DNA of 64,000 nucleotides from Paraburkholderia rhynchosiae (GCF_002879865.1 NZ_PNXY01000015.1:1-64000), one strand, 5' to 3'. Positions 42,339 to 52,301 are shown, counted from the stretch's first letter. A program made the numbers and translations. Notes: a model not told the origin generated them from the letters alone.

Positions 42339-43376
42339 TCAGGCCTTGACGGTGCTCAACGCTTTCCTGACGAAGTCGTTCGTCCACGTCTTCGACACGT
42401 CGATCGGCTTGCCCTGCACTGCCGGATCGAACGCCTGCAACGTCTTGAGCGACGTCGCGGGACCGTCGGTGGGCATCAGGCCATCGGGCGACATCGCTTC
42501 CTTCACGTGCTGCCATGCGTCCAGATACACCGCGCGATCGCCTAGCAAGTAGCCTTCCGGCACTGTGTTGATAAGCTCGGCGCCGGTCGCTGTCTGCAGC
42601 CACTTGAGCGCACGCACCATCGCATTGGTCAGCGCCTGCGTAGTGTTCGGATTCTTCGTGACGAAGCTTTGCGATGCATACAGGCACCCTGCCGGCATGT
42701 CGCCGCCGAACACATTGCGCGTATCGGCAAGCGTGCGCGTGTCGGAGACGATGCGAATCTCGCCCGTGCGCTCCAGCTTGGTCATCACTGGATCGAGATT
42801 GGCGAGCGCGTCGATCTGCCCGGATTGCAGCGCCGCGATTGCACCGGCGCCCGCGCCGACGCCGATGAACGCGACGTCTTTCGCGGTCAGCCCGCCTTTT
42901 GCCAGCACGAAGCTCGCCATAATCGCCGTCGATGAACCCGGCGCCGTCACGCCGATTTTCTTGCCCTTCAGATCGGCAATCGACTTGTAGTTCGGCATGG
43001 TCTTCTTCGACACCGCGAGCACGATCTGCGGCGCGCGTCCCTGCAACACGAATTCGCGGAACGACTGCTTCTGCGCCTGCAGCAGCAATGTGTGTTCGAA
43101 CGCGCCGGACACGACATCGGCACTGCCGCCCACCGCCGCCTTCAACGCTTGCGAGCCGCCGGCGAAGTCGGAGATCTCGACGTCGAGCCCTTCGTCCTGG
43201 AAGTAATTGCGACGCTCGGCAATCGTGAGCGGCAAGTAGTAAAAGAGGTTCTTTCCGCCGACAGCGATGGCCACCTTCGTGGTTTCAGGTTTGCCCTGCG
43301 CGAAAGCGAGCGGCGTGGCCGTCAGCGTGGCGCCCGCAAGCGCGGCGGTACCGGCGAGGAAGCTTCTGCGATGCAT
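42339..43376 (-). CDS. ABC importer substrate-binding protein (NMT1/TauA-like)
   Basis: A 345-residue periplasmic protein with a Tat-like signal (RRSFLAG then hydrophobic to about residue 26, ending PLAFAQG). The body fits the NMT1/THI5-like fold (LPLTIAERRNYFQDEGLDVEI; DFAGGSQALKAAVGGSADV). Substrate class: nitrate, sulfonate, taurine or pyrimidine precursor; not decidable from sequence. It is the first gene of the operon; 13-bp tandem repeats lie just upstream (43442-43492). Confidence 0.85.
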   Translation of the reverse strand: MHRRSFLAGTAALAGATLTATPLAFAQGKPETTKVAIAVGGKNLFYYLPLTIAERRNYFQDEGLDVEISDFAGGSQALKAAVGGSADVVSGAFEHTLLLQAQKQSFREFVLQGRAPQIVLAVSKKTMPNYKSIADLKGKKIGVTAPGSSTAIMASFVLAKGGLTAKDVAFIGVGAGAGAIAALQSGQIDALANLDPVMTKLERTGEIRIVSDTRTLADTRNVFGGDMPAGCLYASQSFVTKNPNTTQALTNAMVRALKWLQTATGAELINTVPEGYLLGDRAVYLDAWQHVKEAMSPDGLMPTDGPATSLKTLQAFDPAVQGKPIDVSKTWTNDFVRKALSTVKA

Positions 43377-43441
43377 GTTTGTTGTCTCCGGGGCTCTTGC
43401 AAACTCTGGTCTTGCGATATTTTTCTTCGGCCGCGATGGGC

Positions 43442-43492
43442 GTTGCTACATATGTTGCTCACATACGTTGCTCACATACCTTGCTCAAATAC
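43442..43492. repeat. 13-bp tandem repeat GTTGCTCACATAC
   Basis: Three consecutive 13-bp units (GTTGCTCACATAC twice, then CTTGCTCAAATAC), preceded by a shortened copy (GTTGCTACATAT) and followed by another partial copy at about 43520. They lie between the ABC binding-protein gene and the CoA-transferase gene. Confidence 0.7.
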
Positions 43493-43524
43493 GGTGACCC
43501 CTATGCGCGGCTCAAGCATGTTGC

Positions 43525-44775
43525 TCACACGATTTGTTGCGCATGCAACCTTGCGATGTGGTCTGCATCATAACCTAGCGATTGCAGGACTTCATCCGTA
43601 TGTTCACCCAGTTCGGGACCGAGCCAGCGCGTCTCGCCGGGCGTTTCGGAGAGCTTCGGCGTGACGGCCGGCAGCGTGATCTCGCGGCCGTCCTGCCACT
43701 TGAAGCGCTGGATCATCTGACGCGCCATGTACTGCGGATCCGTGAACATGTCGGCCACGCTGTAGATGCGGCCCACGGGCACGTCGGCGGCATTGAGCAC
43801 TGCGAGCGCTTCGTCGATGGTACGCGTGGCGAGCCACGCCGCAATCGCGCCGTCGATTTCCTGGGTGCGCGGCACGCGGCCGTCGTTGTGCGCGAGACCA
43901 GGATCGTTTGCGAGATCTTCACGTTCGATCGCGATCATCAGACGCTTGAAGATCGGATCGCTATTGCCGCCGATCACGATGCTGCCGTCAAGACACGGAT
44001 AGGTATTCGACGGCACGATGCCCGGCAGCGACGCGCCGGTGCGCTCGCGCACCATGCCGTACACGCCGTATTCGGGCACCACGCTTTCCATCATGTTGAA
44101 GACGGCCTCGTACAGCGCGACGTCGACCACCTGCCCCTTGCCGCCGTTCACCTGCTTGTGATGGAGCGCCATCAGCGCGCCGATCACACCGTGCAACGCC
44201 GCGATCGAATCGCCGATCGAGATGCCGATGCGCGGCGGCGGCAAATCCGGATAGCCGGTGATATGGCGCAAGCCGCCCATCGACTCCGCAATCGCGCCGA
44301 AGCCCGGCCGGTCGCGATACGGTCCGGTCTGGCCATAGCCCGACAGACGCACCATCACGAGCCCGGGATTTTCCGCCGACAGCACGTCATAACCGAGCCC
44401 CAGTTTCTCGAGCAAACCGGGCCGGAAATTCTCGACGACGATATCCGCTTCCCGCGCGAGACGCCGCACGATCTCCTTCCCCTCCTCGGCCTTCAGATTG
44501 ATCGTGACGGATTTCTTGTTGCGCGCCTGCACGGCCCACCACAGCGACGTGCCGCCGACTTCCGGATAAAGCTTGCGCCATTTGCGCAGCGGATCGCCGC
44601 CTTTCGGGTCTTCGATCTTGATGACGTCCGCGCCGAACTCACCGAGAAAGCGGGCGGCGAACGGCCCCGCGATGAGCGTGCCGAGTTCCAGCACTTTCAC
44701 GCCGGCAAGCGGGCCGGACCGAGTTTGCGGCGCGTCGTTCGCCTGGGTTGTGCGTGCTTCGGGAGTTGCGCTCAT
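43525..44775 (-). CDS. family III CoA-transferase (CaiB/BaiF)
   Basis: A 416-residue family III acyl-CoA transferase: VLELGTLIAGPFAARFLGEFGADVIKIE at the N-terminus, with NFRPGLLEKLGLGYD carrying the catalytic-Asp region at about residue 165 and GYGQTGPYRDRPGFG. It moves CoA between carboxylic acids; the substrate is unknown. ATG 44775 has AAGGAG upstream. A regulatory link to the adjacent importer is possible but unproved. Confidence 0.88.
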   Translation of the reverse strand: MSATPEARTTQANDAPQTRSGPLAGVKVLELGTLIAGPFAARFLGEFGADVIKIEDPKGGDPLRKWRKLYPEVGGTSLWWAVQARNKKSVTINLKAEEGKEIVRRLAREADIVVENFRPGLLEKLGLGYDVLSAENPGLVMVRLSGYGQTGPYRDRPGFGAIAESMGGLRHITGYPDLPPPRIGISIGDSIAALHGVIGALMALHHKQVNGGKGQVVDVALYEAVFNMMESVVPEYGVYGMVRERTGASLPGIVPSNTYPCLDGSIVIGGNSDPIFKRLMIAIEREDLANDPGLAHNDGRVPRTQEIDGAIAAWLATRTIDEALAVLNAADVPVGRIYSVADMFTDPQYMARQMIQRFKWQDGREITLPAVTPKLSETPGETRWLGPELGEHTDEVLQSLGYDADHIARLHAQQIV

Positions 44776-44835
44776 AGTCTCCTTTGTTCTGTTCGTGCGT
44801 CGACGCGGCGCTCTCGCTGCCCGGAATGCGCCGCG

Positions 44836-45432
44836 TTACATCGAGCGGCGGTCGAGCATCGCCCGGGCGATCGTGCCGGCGTCGACATATTCCAGTTCGC
44901 CGCCCACCGGCACGCCGCGAGCGAGGCGCGTGACGGCAAGGCCGCGCGCCTTCAGCGTCTGTCCGAGGTAATGCGCGGTGGCCTCGCCTTCGTTGGTGAA
45001 ATTGGTTGCCAGCACGACTTCCTTCACGATGCCGTCCGACGCGCGCTTGACCAGCCGGTCGAAATGTATCTCCTTCGGACCGATGCCATCGAGCGGACTC
45101 AGACGGCCCATCAGCACGAAGTAGAGCCCGCGGTACGTCATTGTCTGTTCGAGCATGATCTGGTCGGCGGGCGTTTCGACGACGCACAGCAACGTGGGAT
45201 CGCGTTCGGAGTCGAGGCACACTTCGCAGATCTGCGCTTCGGTGAAGGTGTTGCACTTCTCGCAGTGCTGCAGATGCTCGGTCGCGAACAGCAACGCGCG
45301 GCCGAGCTTTTCAGCGCCGTCGCGGTCGTGCTGCATCAGGTGGTACGCCATGCGTTGCGCGGACTTCGGCCCAACTCCCGGCAGCGCGCGCAGCGCTTCG
45401 ACGAGCGCCGACAGGGCGGAAGGTTGTTTCAT
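44836..45432 (-). CDS. recR: recombination mediator RecR
   Basis: A 198-residue RecR: helix-hairpin-helix near residue 12 (LPGVGPKSAQRMAYHL), four-Cys zinc finger CEKCNTFTEAQICEVC, and Toprim domain (LLCVVETPADQIMLEQT). It acts with RecO in loading RecA at gaps. The dnaX-ybaB-recR order is conserved. Confidence 0.93.
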   Translation of the reverse strand: MKQPSALSALVEALRALPGVGPKSAQRMAYHLMQHDRDGAEKLGRALLFATEHLQHCEKCNTFTEAQICEVCLDSERDPTLLCVVETPADQIMLEQTMTYRGLYFVLMGRLSPLDGIGPKEIHFDRLVKRASDGIVKEVVLATNFTNEGEATAHYLGQTLKARGLAVTRLARGVPVGGELEYVDAGTIARAMLDRRSM

Positions 45433-45755
45433 GCTTGTTTCACGCTGGTTTCACGCTCATCGGCGTCGAAGTGGGTGATGCCAGGGCAGGCGCATCGGCG
45501 ATGCGGTTGCTGGCGCATCAGGTTCCATCCGGCTACGCCGGCCTGCGGACCGACCGCGCAGGCGCGGGTTGCGTCGGCAAAAACCGCTACCCAGCAAAAC
45601 GTGGGCCGAACGGCGCGAGCCGCGCTACGGTTGCGCGGCGCCGGACGGCCGGCTCGAATGTGAGTTCGGCGCCTGCAACCCGCGCCCGTCACGCGACACC
45701 TGGAATTCATTCCGCGCTAGCGACCGTCTCGCGCCCGCTCCGCTTGCAGCGTCGC
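45433..45755. other. recR-ybaB intergenic region
   Basis: These 323 bp separate ybaB and recR. I see no gene, terminator stem or strong promoter. Overlapping frames on both strands are unconvincing. Confidence 0.4.
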
Positions 45756-46082
45756 TCAGAACGGCAGTTTGAAGCCCGGCGGCAGCGGCAGGCCCGAAGT
45801 CATACCGCCCATCTTTTCCTGGGCAGTGGCTTCGGCCTTGCGTACGGCGTCGTTGAACGCAGCGGCGACGAGGTCTTCCAGCATGTCCTTGTCGTCGGCG
45901 AGCAGGCTCGGGTCGATCGATACGCGGCGCACGTCGTTCTTGCAAGTCATCGTCACCTTCACGAGACCGGCACCCGACTGCCCCTCGACTTCGATCTGCG
46001 CGAGTTGCTCCTGCATCTTCTTCATGTTTTCCTGCATCTGCTGGGCTTGTTTCATCAGCCCGGCGAGTTGACCTTTCATCAT
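45756..46082 (-). CDS. ybaB: nucleoid-associated protein YbaB/EbfC
   Basis: A 108-residue YbaB-family DNA-binding dimer: MKGQLAGLMKQAQQMQENMKKMQEQLAQIEVEG, with a central beta sheet (VKVTMTCKNDVRRVSIDP) and C-terminal helix. It lies between dnaX and recR. Confidence 0.92.
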   Translation of the reverse strand: MMKGQLAGLMKQAQQMQENMKKMQEQLAQIEVEGQSGAGLVKVTMTCKNDVRRVSIDPSLLADDKDMLEDLVAAAFNDAVRKAEATAQEKMGGMTSGLPLPPGFKLPF

Positions 46083-46159
46083 GGAAATGCTCCTTCTTGA
46101 TAGCGTGAAATTCGGGATTCGCGCGCTATGGCGCGCTTCGGCCGCAACGGCGCGGCGAA

Positions 46160-48916
46160 TCAGTGAACGGAGGACGCGCCGTTCCGGCCGGCGTCCGGAT
46201 TAATGGAGCTAATCGGGCGGATCGAGCCCGGTACGATGCTCGCGCCGAACTCGCGGATCAGCGACTGCACGAACGGATCGGCGCCGATCTCGCGCTCCGC
46301 TTCCTGCTGACGCTGCGCGCGCAGGGCGGCGTCGTGAGCGGCCGCCGTGCGGCGCGCCGGACCGACTTCGACCAGCACATCGACATGCTGACCCAGCTTT
46401 TCGGCGAGTGCGCTTTTCAGTTTCGCGACCTGTGAGGCTTCCGCGTATTGCGGCACCGGCACGTTCAGTTTGAGCGTGTTGTCTTCGAGCGCCATCAGTT
46501 CGCTATTGAACGCGAGCTGATACGAGATGCCCTTGAGCGGCAGATCGACGGCGAGCGCCGGCCAGTCGCCCTTGAAGCCCAAGGGATCGAGCGACACGGC
46601 GGGCGGCAGCGGACGCTGATCGACAACCGGCGCGGGCGCCGACACCGCCGACGCGTTCACGCGGACGTCGTCCGGGCCGCTGTCGAACACGGGCATGTAG
46701 TTGTCGTCGGGTGGGCCGTAGTAGGCGTCGTCCGATGCCGAAAGCGGCATGTAGTCGTCGGGCGGCATGTCGTCCCACGGAGGAACCGGCGAGCCGTTTT
46801 GCTGCGAGTTCTTGCGCGCCGCCGACACAGGCGCCACCGGGGCGGACGCGCGAGCGCTCGTTGCGGACTCCTGCTGCGTCGCGCCGCGCGGCGCGCCGGG
46901 TGTCGGCACGGGAACGACCACGCGCGGCGCGGCGGGCTTCGGTGTGGCCGGCGCGGCGGGTTTCGCCGCCGACGCGGCGCTCGCGCGGCCACGATCGGAC
47001 GACACCTTCAGGCCGGCGCTGCGCAGAACGTCGAGTGCGGCGCTCGCGCCGCCCGCGCGACGCGGCTGCGTGTCAGGCGAGGCCGAGGGCGCGCGTTCGC
47101 TTGCGGGTTCGCTTGTGGGTTCGTCTGAGCGTTCGTTTGAGCTCGTTGCCGGTATCGGTTCGTTAGCACGCGCGAGTGCCGCAGCGGCCGGTGCGTTGAG
47201 TGCGACATCCGGGGCAGTTTCCACAGGCATAGGCTCTGCGGACACGGACGCAGCCTCGGTCATGGCCGAGGCTTCTCCGCCACTCGCCGCGGATGCTGCA
47301 CTGTTCGTCGCGGGCTTGGCGGGCGCGTCGTCCCAGGGAGCCAGGGCCGGCGCGGCGGCAACCTGGGAAGCTGGGGCAACGGAAGCAGCCGGCGCCGACG
47401 AGTCGACACGCGTGGGCGTCTGAGCTGAATCTGCCTTATCAACGATTGGCGCAGAGTCCGCGTCAACAGCCGAGTCTGATTTTGCGGTCGCCGGTTGTTG
47501 ATCCACGTCTTGAGTGAGCTTCCCGGACGCCGACTGTGCGCTTGCCGCTGCGACCTGCATCTGATCGGCGCCGCGAGCTTGCCCGGCAAGCGTAGCCGCT
47601 GCGGGAGGCGCTTTAGCGGCAACACCTTGCGGCTCGCGAACTGGCGCGGCCGCGGGCACCGCGCCGCGCGAGCCCGTCGTCACTTGCGCTGTCGATGCGG
47701 AAACAGCCGACGGCGAACCCAACGCGCCTTGCTGCGCTGTGACCACCGGCGCCCCAGCATGCTTCGCGCCGCCCGCGGCCGCCTGGCCAGACTGGCGACC
47801 CGGCCCTGCCGCGCCGCCACCGCCGCCCGTCGGCGCGGGCTCGAAGGCCAGCATGCGCAACAGCGTCATCGTGAAGCCCGCGTATTCGTCCGGCGCGAGG
47901 CCCAGTTCGCTTCGCCCGATCGTCGCGATCTGATAGAACAACTGCACCTGCTCGGCGCTGAGCGTGTCGGCGAAACGGCGTAAATCGCCTGCCTCGGGCC
48001 ACTCGTCCAGCACCGACGACGGCGCGAACTGCGCCCACGCAATGCGATGAAGCAGGCTCGCGAGATCCTGCAACGCCGTGGAGAACGACAGACTGCGCAG
48101 CGCCATTTCATCGGCGACCGACAGCACGGCCGCGCCGTCGCCCTGTGCGAGCGCATCGAGCAGACGAATCAGGTAGCTCTGATCGAGCGCGCCGAGCATG
48201 CCGCGCACGGCCTCTTCATTCACCTGATTGGCCGAATACGCGATCGCCTGATCGGTCAAAGAGAGCGCGTCGCGCATCGAACCGTCGGCGGCGCGGGCAA
48301 GCAGGCGCAACGCCTGCACCTCGTACGGCACCGTCTCTTCGCCAAGAATGTGTTCAAGGTGCGACACGATGTGGCCGGCCGGCATCTGCTTCAGATTGAA
48401 TTGCAGACAGCGCGACAGCACCGTGACCGGAATTTTCTGAGGATCGGTGGTGGCAAGGATGAACTTGACGTGCGACGGCGGCTCTTCCAGCGTCTTCAAC
48501 ATCGCATTGAAGGCGTGGTTCGTCAGCATGTGCACTTCGTCGATCATGTAGACCTTGAAGCGCGCATCGACCGGCGCGTATACCGCGCGCTCAAGCAGCG
48601 CCGCCATTTCGTCGACACCGCGATTGCTAGCCGCGTCCATCTCGACATAATCGACAAAGCGCCCTTCATCGATTTCACGGCAAGCTCGACAGACGCCGCA
48701 CGGCGTCGACGTCACGCCGGTTTCGCAATTCAGCGCCTTGGCAAAGATGCGCGACAGTGTCGTCTTGCCGACGCCCCGCGTGCCGGTAAACAGATAAGCG
48801 TGATGCAGACGGCCGCCGTCGAGCGCGTGCGTGAGCGCGCGCACCACGTGCTCCTGTCCGACGAGCGACGCGAAATCTTTCGGCCGCCATTTGCGTGCGA
48901 GAACTTGATAGGTCAT
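46160..48916 (-). CDS. dnaX: DNA polymerase III tau/gamma subunit
   Basis: A 918-residue DnaX. The clamp-loader ATPase shows FTGTRGVGKTTLSRI, the zinc Cys set CGVCRACREI, and VYMIDEVHMLT (Walker B) and LSRCLQF (sensor). After residue 370 a low-complexity Ala/Ser/Pro linker of about 430 residues precedes the tau tail (VDLPLKGISYQLAFNSELM). E. coli tau is 643 residues, so the linker is expanded. No slippery A-rich site for frameshifting to gamma was noticed. Confidence 0.92.
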   Translation of the reverse strand: MTYQVLARKWRPKDFASLVGQEHVVRALTHALDGGRLHHAYLFTGTRGVGKTTLSRIFAKALNCETGVTSTPCGVCRACREIDEGRFVDYVEMDAASNRGVDEMAALLERAVYAPVDARFKVYMIDEVHMLTNHAFNAMLKTLEEPPSHVKFILATTDPQKIPVTVLSRCLQFNLKQMPAGHIVSHLEHILGEETVPYEVQALRLLARAADGSMRDALSLTDQAIAYSANQVNEEAVRGMLGALDQSYLIRLLDALAQGDGAAVLSVADEMALRSLSFSTALQDLASLLHRIAWAQFAPSSVLDEWPEAGDLRRFADTLSAEQVQLFYQIATIGRSELGLAPDEYAGFTMTLLRMLAFEPAPTGGGGGAAGPGRQSGQAAAGGAKHAGAPVVTAQQGALGSPSAVSASTAQVTTGSRGAVPAAAPVREPQGVAAKAPPAAATLAGQARGADQMQVAAASAQSASGKLTQDVDQQPATAKSDSAVDADSAPIVDKADSAQTPTRVDSSAPAASVAPASQVAAAPALAPWDDAPAKPATNSAASAASGGEASAMTEAASVSAEPMPVETAPDVALNAPAAAALARANEPIPATSSNERSDEPTSEPASERAPSASPDTQPRRAGGASAALDVLRSAGLKVSSDRGRASAASAAKPAAPATPKPAAPRVVVPVPTPGAPRGATQQESATSARASAPVAPVSAARKNSQQNGSPVPPWDDMPPDDYMPLSASDDAYYGPPDDNYMPVFDSGPDDVRVNASAVSAPAPVVDQRPLPPAVSLDPLGFKGDWPALAVDLPLKGISYQLAFNSELMALEDNTLKLNVPVPQYAEASQVAKLKSALAEKLGQHVDVLVEVGPARRTAAAHDAALRAQRQQEAEREIGADPFVQSLIREFGASIVPGSIRPISSINPDAGRNGASSVH

Positions 48917-49211
48917 CGGGAAATTGTATCAGTAACAATGCCGCGCAAAACCGATTCGAGACGCCGCGCGAACGCGTGCCGCGGCCTCATTGATAGTAGC
49001 TAACGCACCAATAGAAAAAAATAGTGCGGCCCGCGGTGAGTGGGTTGGGCATGCTGCACCAGCGGCGCTTATAAGCGCATGTGGCCAAAGCCTGGATGCA
49101 GTCGACGCGCGCGGGAAGAGAACGCATAGCGCAAAGATAACCGGCATCCGGATAGGTGCGATATGGGGAAATGCTTTGGGAAGAAAACAAGGAACACAAG
49201 AGGAAGGTGAC

Positions 49212-49301
49212 GAGCCTGACCCTCGGCACTGGTGGAAAACGGCTGTGGCTGCTTCGTTCCCGACCTGACCAAGTTGACCATCCCTCCATGCGAGGAGGCC
49301 C
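49212..49301 (-). ncRNA. ffs: 4.5S RNA (bacterial SRP RNA)
   Basis: The minus strand contains GGTCAGGTCGGGAACGAAGCAGCC, split here as GGTCAGGTCGGGAAC and GAAGCAGCC, the conserved SRP RNA loop that binds Ffh. Terminal GGGCCT (49296-49301) pairs with AGGCTC (49212-49217), defining a 90-nt hairpin. It lies upstream of dnaX on the same strand, a frequent betaproteobacterial position. Ends are set by pairing and are approximate. Confidence 0.85.
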
Positions 49302-49746
49302 GTCACGAAACATTCTATCATCGCTTGGGTCCTCGTGCGACTGTTAATACGACCAAAGTCGCAAGCGCGCGCCGAATACCCGCCGTTCCCGCTTTCCCGC
49401 AAGGTCTCTAGCAAAGCGCGCGCCGCCCACTTGAGTTTGTCTGCCGAGCCTCCAGATAGGCTATGTCGCAATTGATGGAAACACGGTGGCACTTCTTCGG
49501 CAGCCGTCGGTCCCACTGCCCCTGATGGGTACTATCGCCCCCGGCAACGCATAGCGAATTAAGCTAAACTGCCGTACGGATGACCCGCAAACGCGAGCCT
49601 TCCGCCTATGCCGAACGGTCCTGGATCTTTCGCGCATAAGTGGGCAAGGCTTCAGATGCGGCAAAGCGAACGGAAGTTTCCCTAGGTTTTTACGTATCGT
49701 GGCGAGCAATTCAGGCGGGCCTCGAACCGATAGAGGTATTCATACA
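49302..49746. other. ffs-trxA intergenic region
   Basis: These 445 bp lie between the divergent ffs and trxA and should hold both promoters. I see no gene. The trxA ribosome site GAGG is at 49734-49737. Confidence 0.45.
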
Positions 49747-50073
49747 ATGAGCGAACAAATCAAGCATATTAGCGACGCATCGTTCGAACAGGACGTCGTG
49801 AAATCCGATAAACCCGTGCTGCTCGATTTCTGGGCTGAATGGTGCGGTCCGTGCAAGATGATCGCGCCGATCCTCGACGAAGTCGCGAAGGATTACGCCG
49901 ATCGCCTGCAAATCGCCAAGATCAACGTCGACGAACATCAATCGACGCCGGTCAAGTTCGGCGTGCGCGGCATTCCCACGCTGATCCTGTTCAAGAACGG
50001 CGCTGTCGCTGCGCAGAAGGTCGGTGCGTTGTCGAAGTCGCAACTCACCGCGTTCCTCGACGGCAACCTGTAA
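49747..50073 (+). CDS. trxA: thioredoxin TrxA
   Basis: A 108-residue thioredoxin with active site WAEWCGPCKM, cis-Pro in RGIPTLILFKNG and typical length. ATG 49747 has GAGG upstream. rho follows 237 bp downstream, the usual neighbour. Confidence 0.95.
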   Translation: MSEQIKHISDASFEQDVVKSDKPVLLDFWAEWCGPCKMIAPILDEVAKDYADRLQIAKINVDEHQSTPVKFGVRGIPTLILFKNGAVAAQKVGALSKSQLTAFLDGNL

Positions 50074-50206
50074 CACGGGCACCCAGGCGCGCCGCGCAGT
50101 CCACCGAGACCCGCGCGCGCCTTGACCGGCGTGTTGTCAGCCGGCAACATATCTCAGAAGAAAGATGCCATGCCGCGCCACTGGCGGAAACTGGCGTGTG
50201 CTATGC

Positions 50207-50212
50207 TAGAAT
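50207..50212 (+). promoter_or_regulatory. candidate rho promoter -10 (TAGAAT)
   Basis: TGCTATGCTAGAAT resembles an extended -10 element about 100 bp upstream of rho. No good -35 is seen, and the long leader is compatible with rho autoregulation. Confidence 0.35.
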
Positions 50213-50310
50213 CCGCAAAACGTCGAAAAGACGTGTAAGTCCTTGAGCGGTTCCGCTCACTTCTCCTCCCAGATTCCATTTCGTCGCACCTTCTCCTGCG
50301 GGTTCTCCGT

Positions 50311-51579
50311 ATGCATTTATCCGAGCTTAAGACTCTGCACGTGTCCGAATTGATCGAGATGGCCAATGGCCTCGAGATCGAAAGTGCGAACCGCCTGCGC
50401 AAGCAGGAATTGATGTTCGCCATTCTAAAAAAACGAGCCAAAACGGGCGACACGATCTTCGGCGACGGCACGCTTGAAGTGCTGCCCGACGGCTTCGGCT
50501 TCCTGCGTTCGCCGGAAACCTCCTATCTCGCCAGCACGGATGACATCTACATCAGCCCGTCGCAAATCCGCCGCTTTAACCTGCATACGGGCGACACGAT
50601 CGAAGGCGAAGTGCGTACGCCGAAAGACGGCGAGCGCTATTTCGCACTGGTGAAGGTGGACAAGGTCAACGGCCAGCCGCCGGAAGCCTCGAAGCACAAA
50701 ATCATGTTCGAAAATCTGACGCCGCTGCACCCGAACAAGGTGCTGCTGCTTGAACGTGAAATGCGTGGCGAAGAAAATGTCACCGGCCGCATCATCGACA
50801 TGATTGCGCCGATCGGCAAAGGTCAGCGCGGCCTGCTGGTTGCGTCGCCGAAGTCCGGCAAGACCGTGATGCTCCAGCACATCGCGCATGCCATCAAGCA
50901 GAACCATCCGGACGTCGTGCTGTTTGTTCTACTGATCGACGAGCGCCCGGAAGAAGTGACGGAAATGCAGCGTTCGGTGGCGGGCGAAGTGATCGCTTCC
51001 ACGTTCGACGAACCCGCCGCGCGTCACGTGCAGGTCGCCGAAATGGTGATCGAGAAAGCCAAGCGCCTCGTCGAAATGAAGAACGACGTGGTGATTCTGC
51101 TCGACTCCATCACGCGTCTCGCGCGTGCCTACAACACGGTCGTGCCGGCCTCCGGCAAGGTGCTGACGGGCGGTGTCGACGCCAACGCGCTGCAACGTCC
51201 GAAGCGCTTCTTCGGCGCAGCGCGCAATATCGAGGAAGGCGGGTCGCTGACCATCATCGGCACGGCGCTCATCGAAACGGGCAGCCGCATGGATGACGTG
51301 ATCTATGAAGAGTTCAAGGGCACCGGCAATATGGAAGTGCACCTGGAGCGCCGTCTTGCAGAAAAGCGCGTGTACCCGTCGATCAACCTGAACAAGTCCG
51401 GCACGCGCCGTGAAGAACTGCTGATCAAGCCCGAAGTGCTGCAAAAAATCTGGGTGTTGCGTAAGTTCATTCACGACATGGACGAAGTCGAGTCGATGGA
51501 ATTCCTGCTCGACAAGATCCGCCAGACCAAGAGCAACTCTGAGTTCTTCGACATGATGCGTCGTGGCGGCGGCAGCTAA
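50311..51579 (+). CDS. rho: transcription termination factor Rho
   Basis: A 422-residue Rho: N-terminal helix bundle (LSELKTLHVSELIEMANGL), RNA-binding CSD (FGFLRSP), Walker A SPKSGKTVMLQHIA, Walker B VVILLDSITRLARAYN, and Q/R-loop residues (GGVDANALQRPKRFF). It is the hexameric RNA helicase ending untranslated transcripts. Confidence 0.95.
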   Translation: MHLSELKTLHVSELIEMANGLEIESANRLRKQELMFAILKKRAKTGDTIFGDGTLEVLPDGFGFLRSPETSYLASTDDIYISPSQIRRFNLHTGDTIEGEVRTPKDGERYFALVKVDKVNGQPPEASKHKIMFENLTPLHPNKVLLLEREMRGEENVTGRIIDMIAPIGKGQRGLLVASPKSGKTVMLQHIAHAIKQNHPDVVLFVLLIDERPEEVTEMQRSVAGEVIASTFDEPAARHVQVAEMVIEKAKRLVEMKNDVVILLDSITRLARAYNTVVPASGKVLTGGVDANALQRPKRFFGAARNIEEGGSLTIIGTALIETGSRMDDVIYEEFKGTGNMEVHLERRLAEKRVYPSINLNKSGTRREELLIKPEVLQKIWVLRKFIHDMDEVESMEFLLDKIRQTKSNSEFFDMMRRGGGS

Positions 51580-51600
51580 AGCTGCACGCGAGGCCACATA

Positions 51601-51634
51601 AAAAACCGCTCGTCAGCAACGAGCGGTTTTTTTT
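51601..51634 (+). terminator. intrinsic terminator of rho
   Basis: CCGCTCGT-CAGCA-ACGAGCGG is followed by eight T. Confidence 0.88.
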
Positions 51635-51694
51635 CACCCATCGTTTTTGCGCGTGGATTCAGGCCGCGGCTTTCCCGTCGCGCAAAGCCGCAAC

Positions 51695-51725
51695 CTGCAC
51701 GTGAACGTGCACGTTAGCGTACAAT
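51695..51725 (+). promoter_or_regulatory. MerR-type promoter/operator
   Basis: The palindrome AACGTGCACGTT (51704-51715) lies between a candidate -35 (CTGCAC, 51695-51700) and -10 TACAAT (51720-51725) separated by 19 bp. This is the overlong spacing typical of promoters activated by MerR proteins. It precedes the MerR-MFS operon. Confidence 0.5.
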
Positions 51726-51755
51726 GAGACCGATCTTTCCTGTCCGCCACCGCTC

Positions 51756-52301
51756 ATGCCGAACGACTCGCCTGCCCTGCTGACCGTGCGTGACGCCGCC
51801 GAGCGCCTCGGCGTGACACCGCGCACATTGAAATACTACGAGGAGCGCGGACTCGTCTCGCCGACGCGCAGCGAGGGCCGCTACCGGCTTTACAACGATG
51901 AAGACTTGCAGCGTTTCGGGCGCATTCTGCGTTTGCGTTCGTTGGGTTTTTCGCTGCATGGCATCACCGAAATGCTGAAGCGGCCGCTCGAACGCGCCGA
52001 GGGAGGTCACCGTTTTTCGACGGAGTCTCTGCAGCAGATTCACAACGCCATCGCAGAACAGGTGAGCGCGCTCGACGCGCGCATCGAAGCCATGCGGCGC
52101 GAGCTCAAGGAAGCGCAGAAGCTGCGCAACGAACTCAGCCCCGACCTCGACTATCTGAAGCGCCGTCTCGCGGGCGAGAATGCGGATGCGCTACTCGAGC
52201 AACGCCGCAGGGCGCTCGCGAAAACTGTTAATGCCGGCAAAACACCCGAAGCCAAGCGCGAAAAAAAGCCGCACGCCTCAGCGACAGGCAAGCGCTCATG
52301 A
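51756..52301 (+). CDS. MerR-family regulator of the adjacent MFS exporter
   Basis: A 181-residue MerR protein: DAAERLGVTPRTLKYYEERGLVSPTRSEGRYRLY winged HTH, then a long coiled-coil helix. The lysine-rich C-terminal tail has no metal-binding cysteines, so an organic ligand is more likely. The stop overlaps the start of the MFS gene (ATGA). The operator with 19-bp spacer is just upstream, and the leader is short with no ribosome site. Confidence 0.85.
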   Translation: MPNDSPALLTVRDAAERLGVTPRTLKYYEERGLVSPTRSEGRYRLYNDEDLQRFGRILRLRSLGFSLHGITEMLKRPLERAEGGHRFSTESLQQIHNAIAEQVSALDARIEAMRRELKEAQKLRNELSPDLDYLKRRLAGENADALLEQRRRALAKTVNAGKTPEAKREKKPHASATGKRS

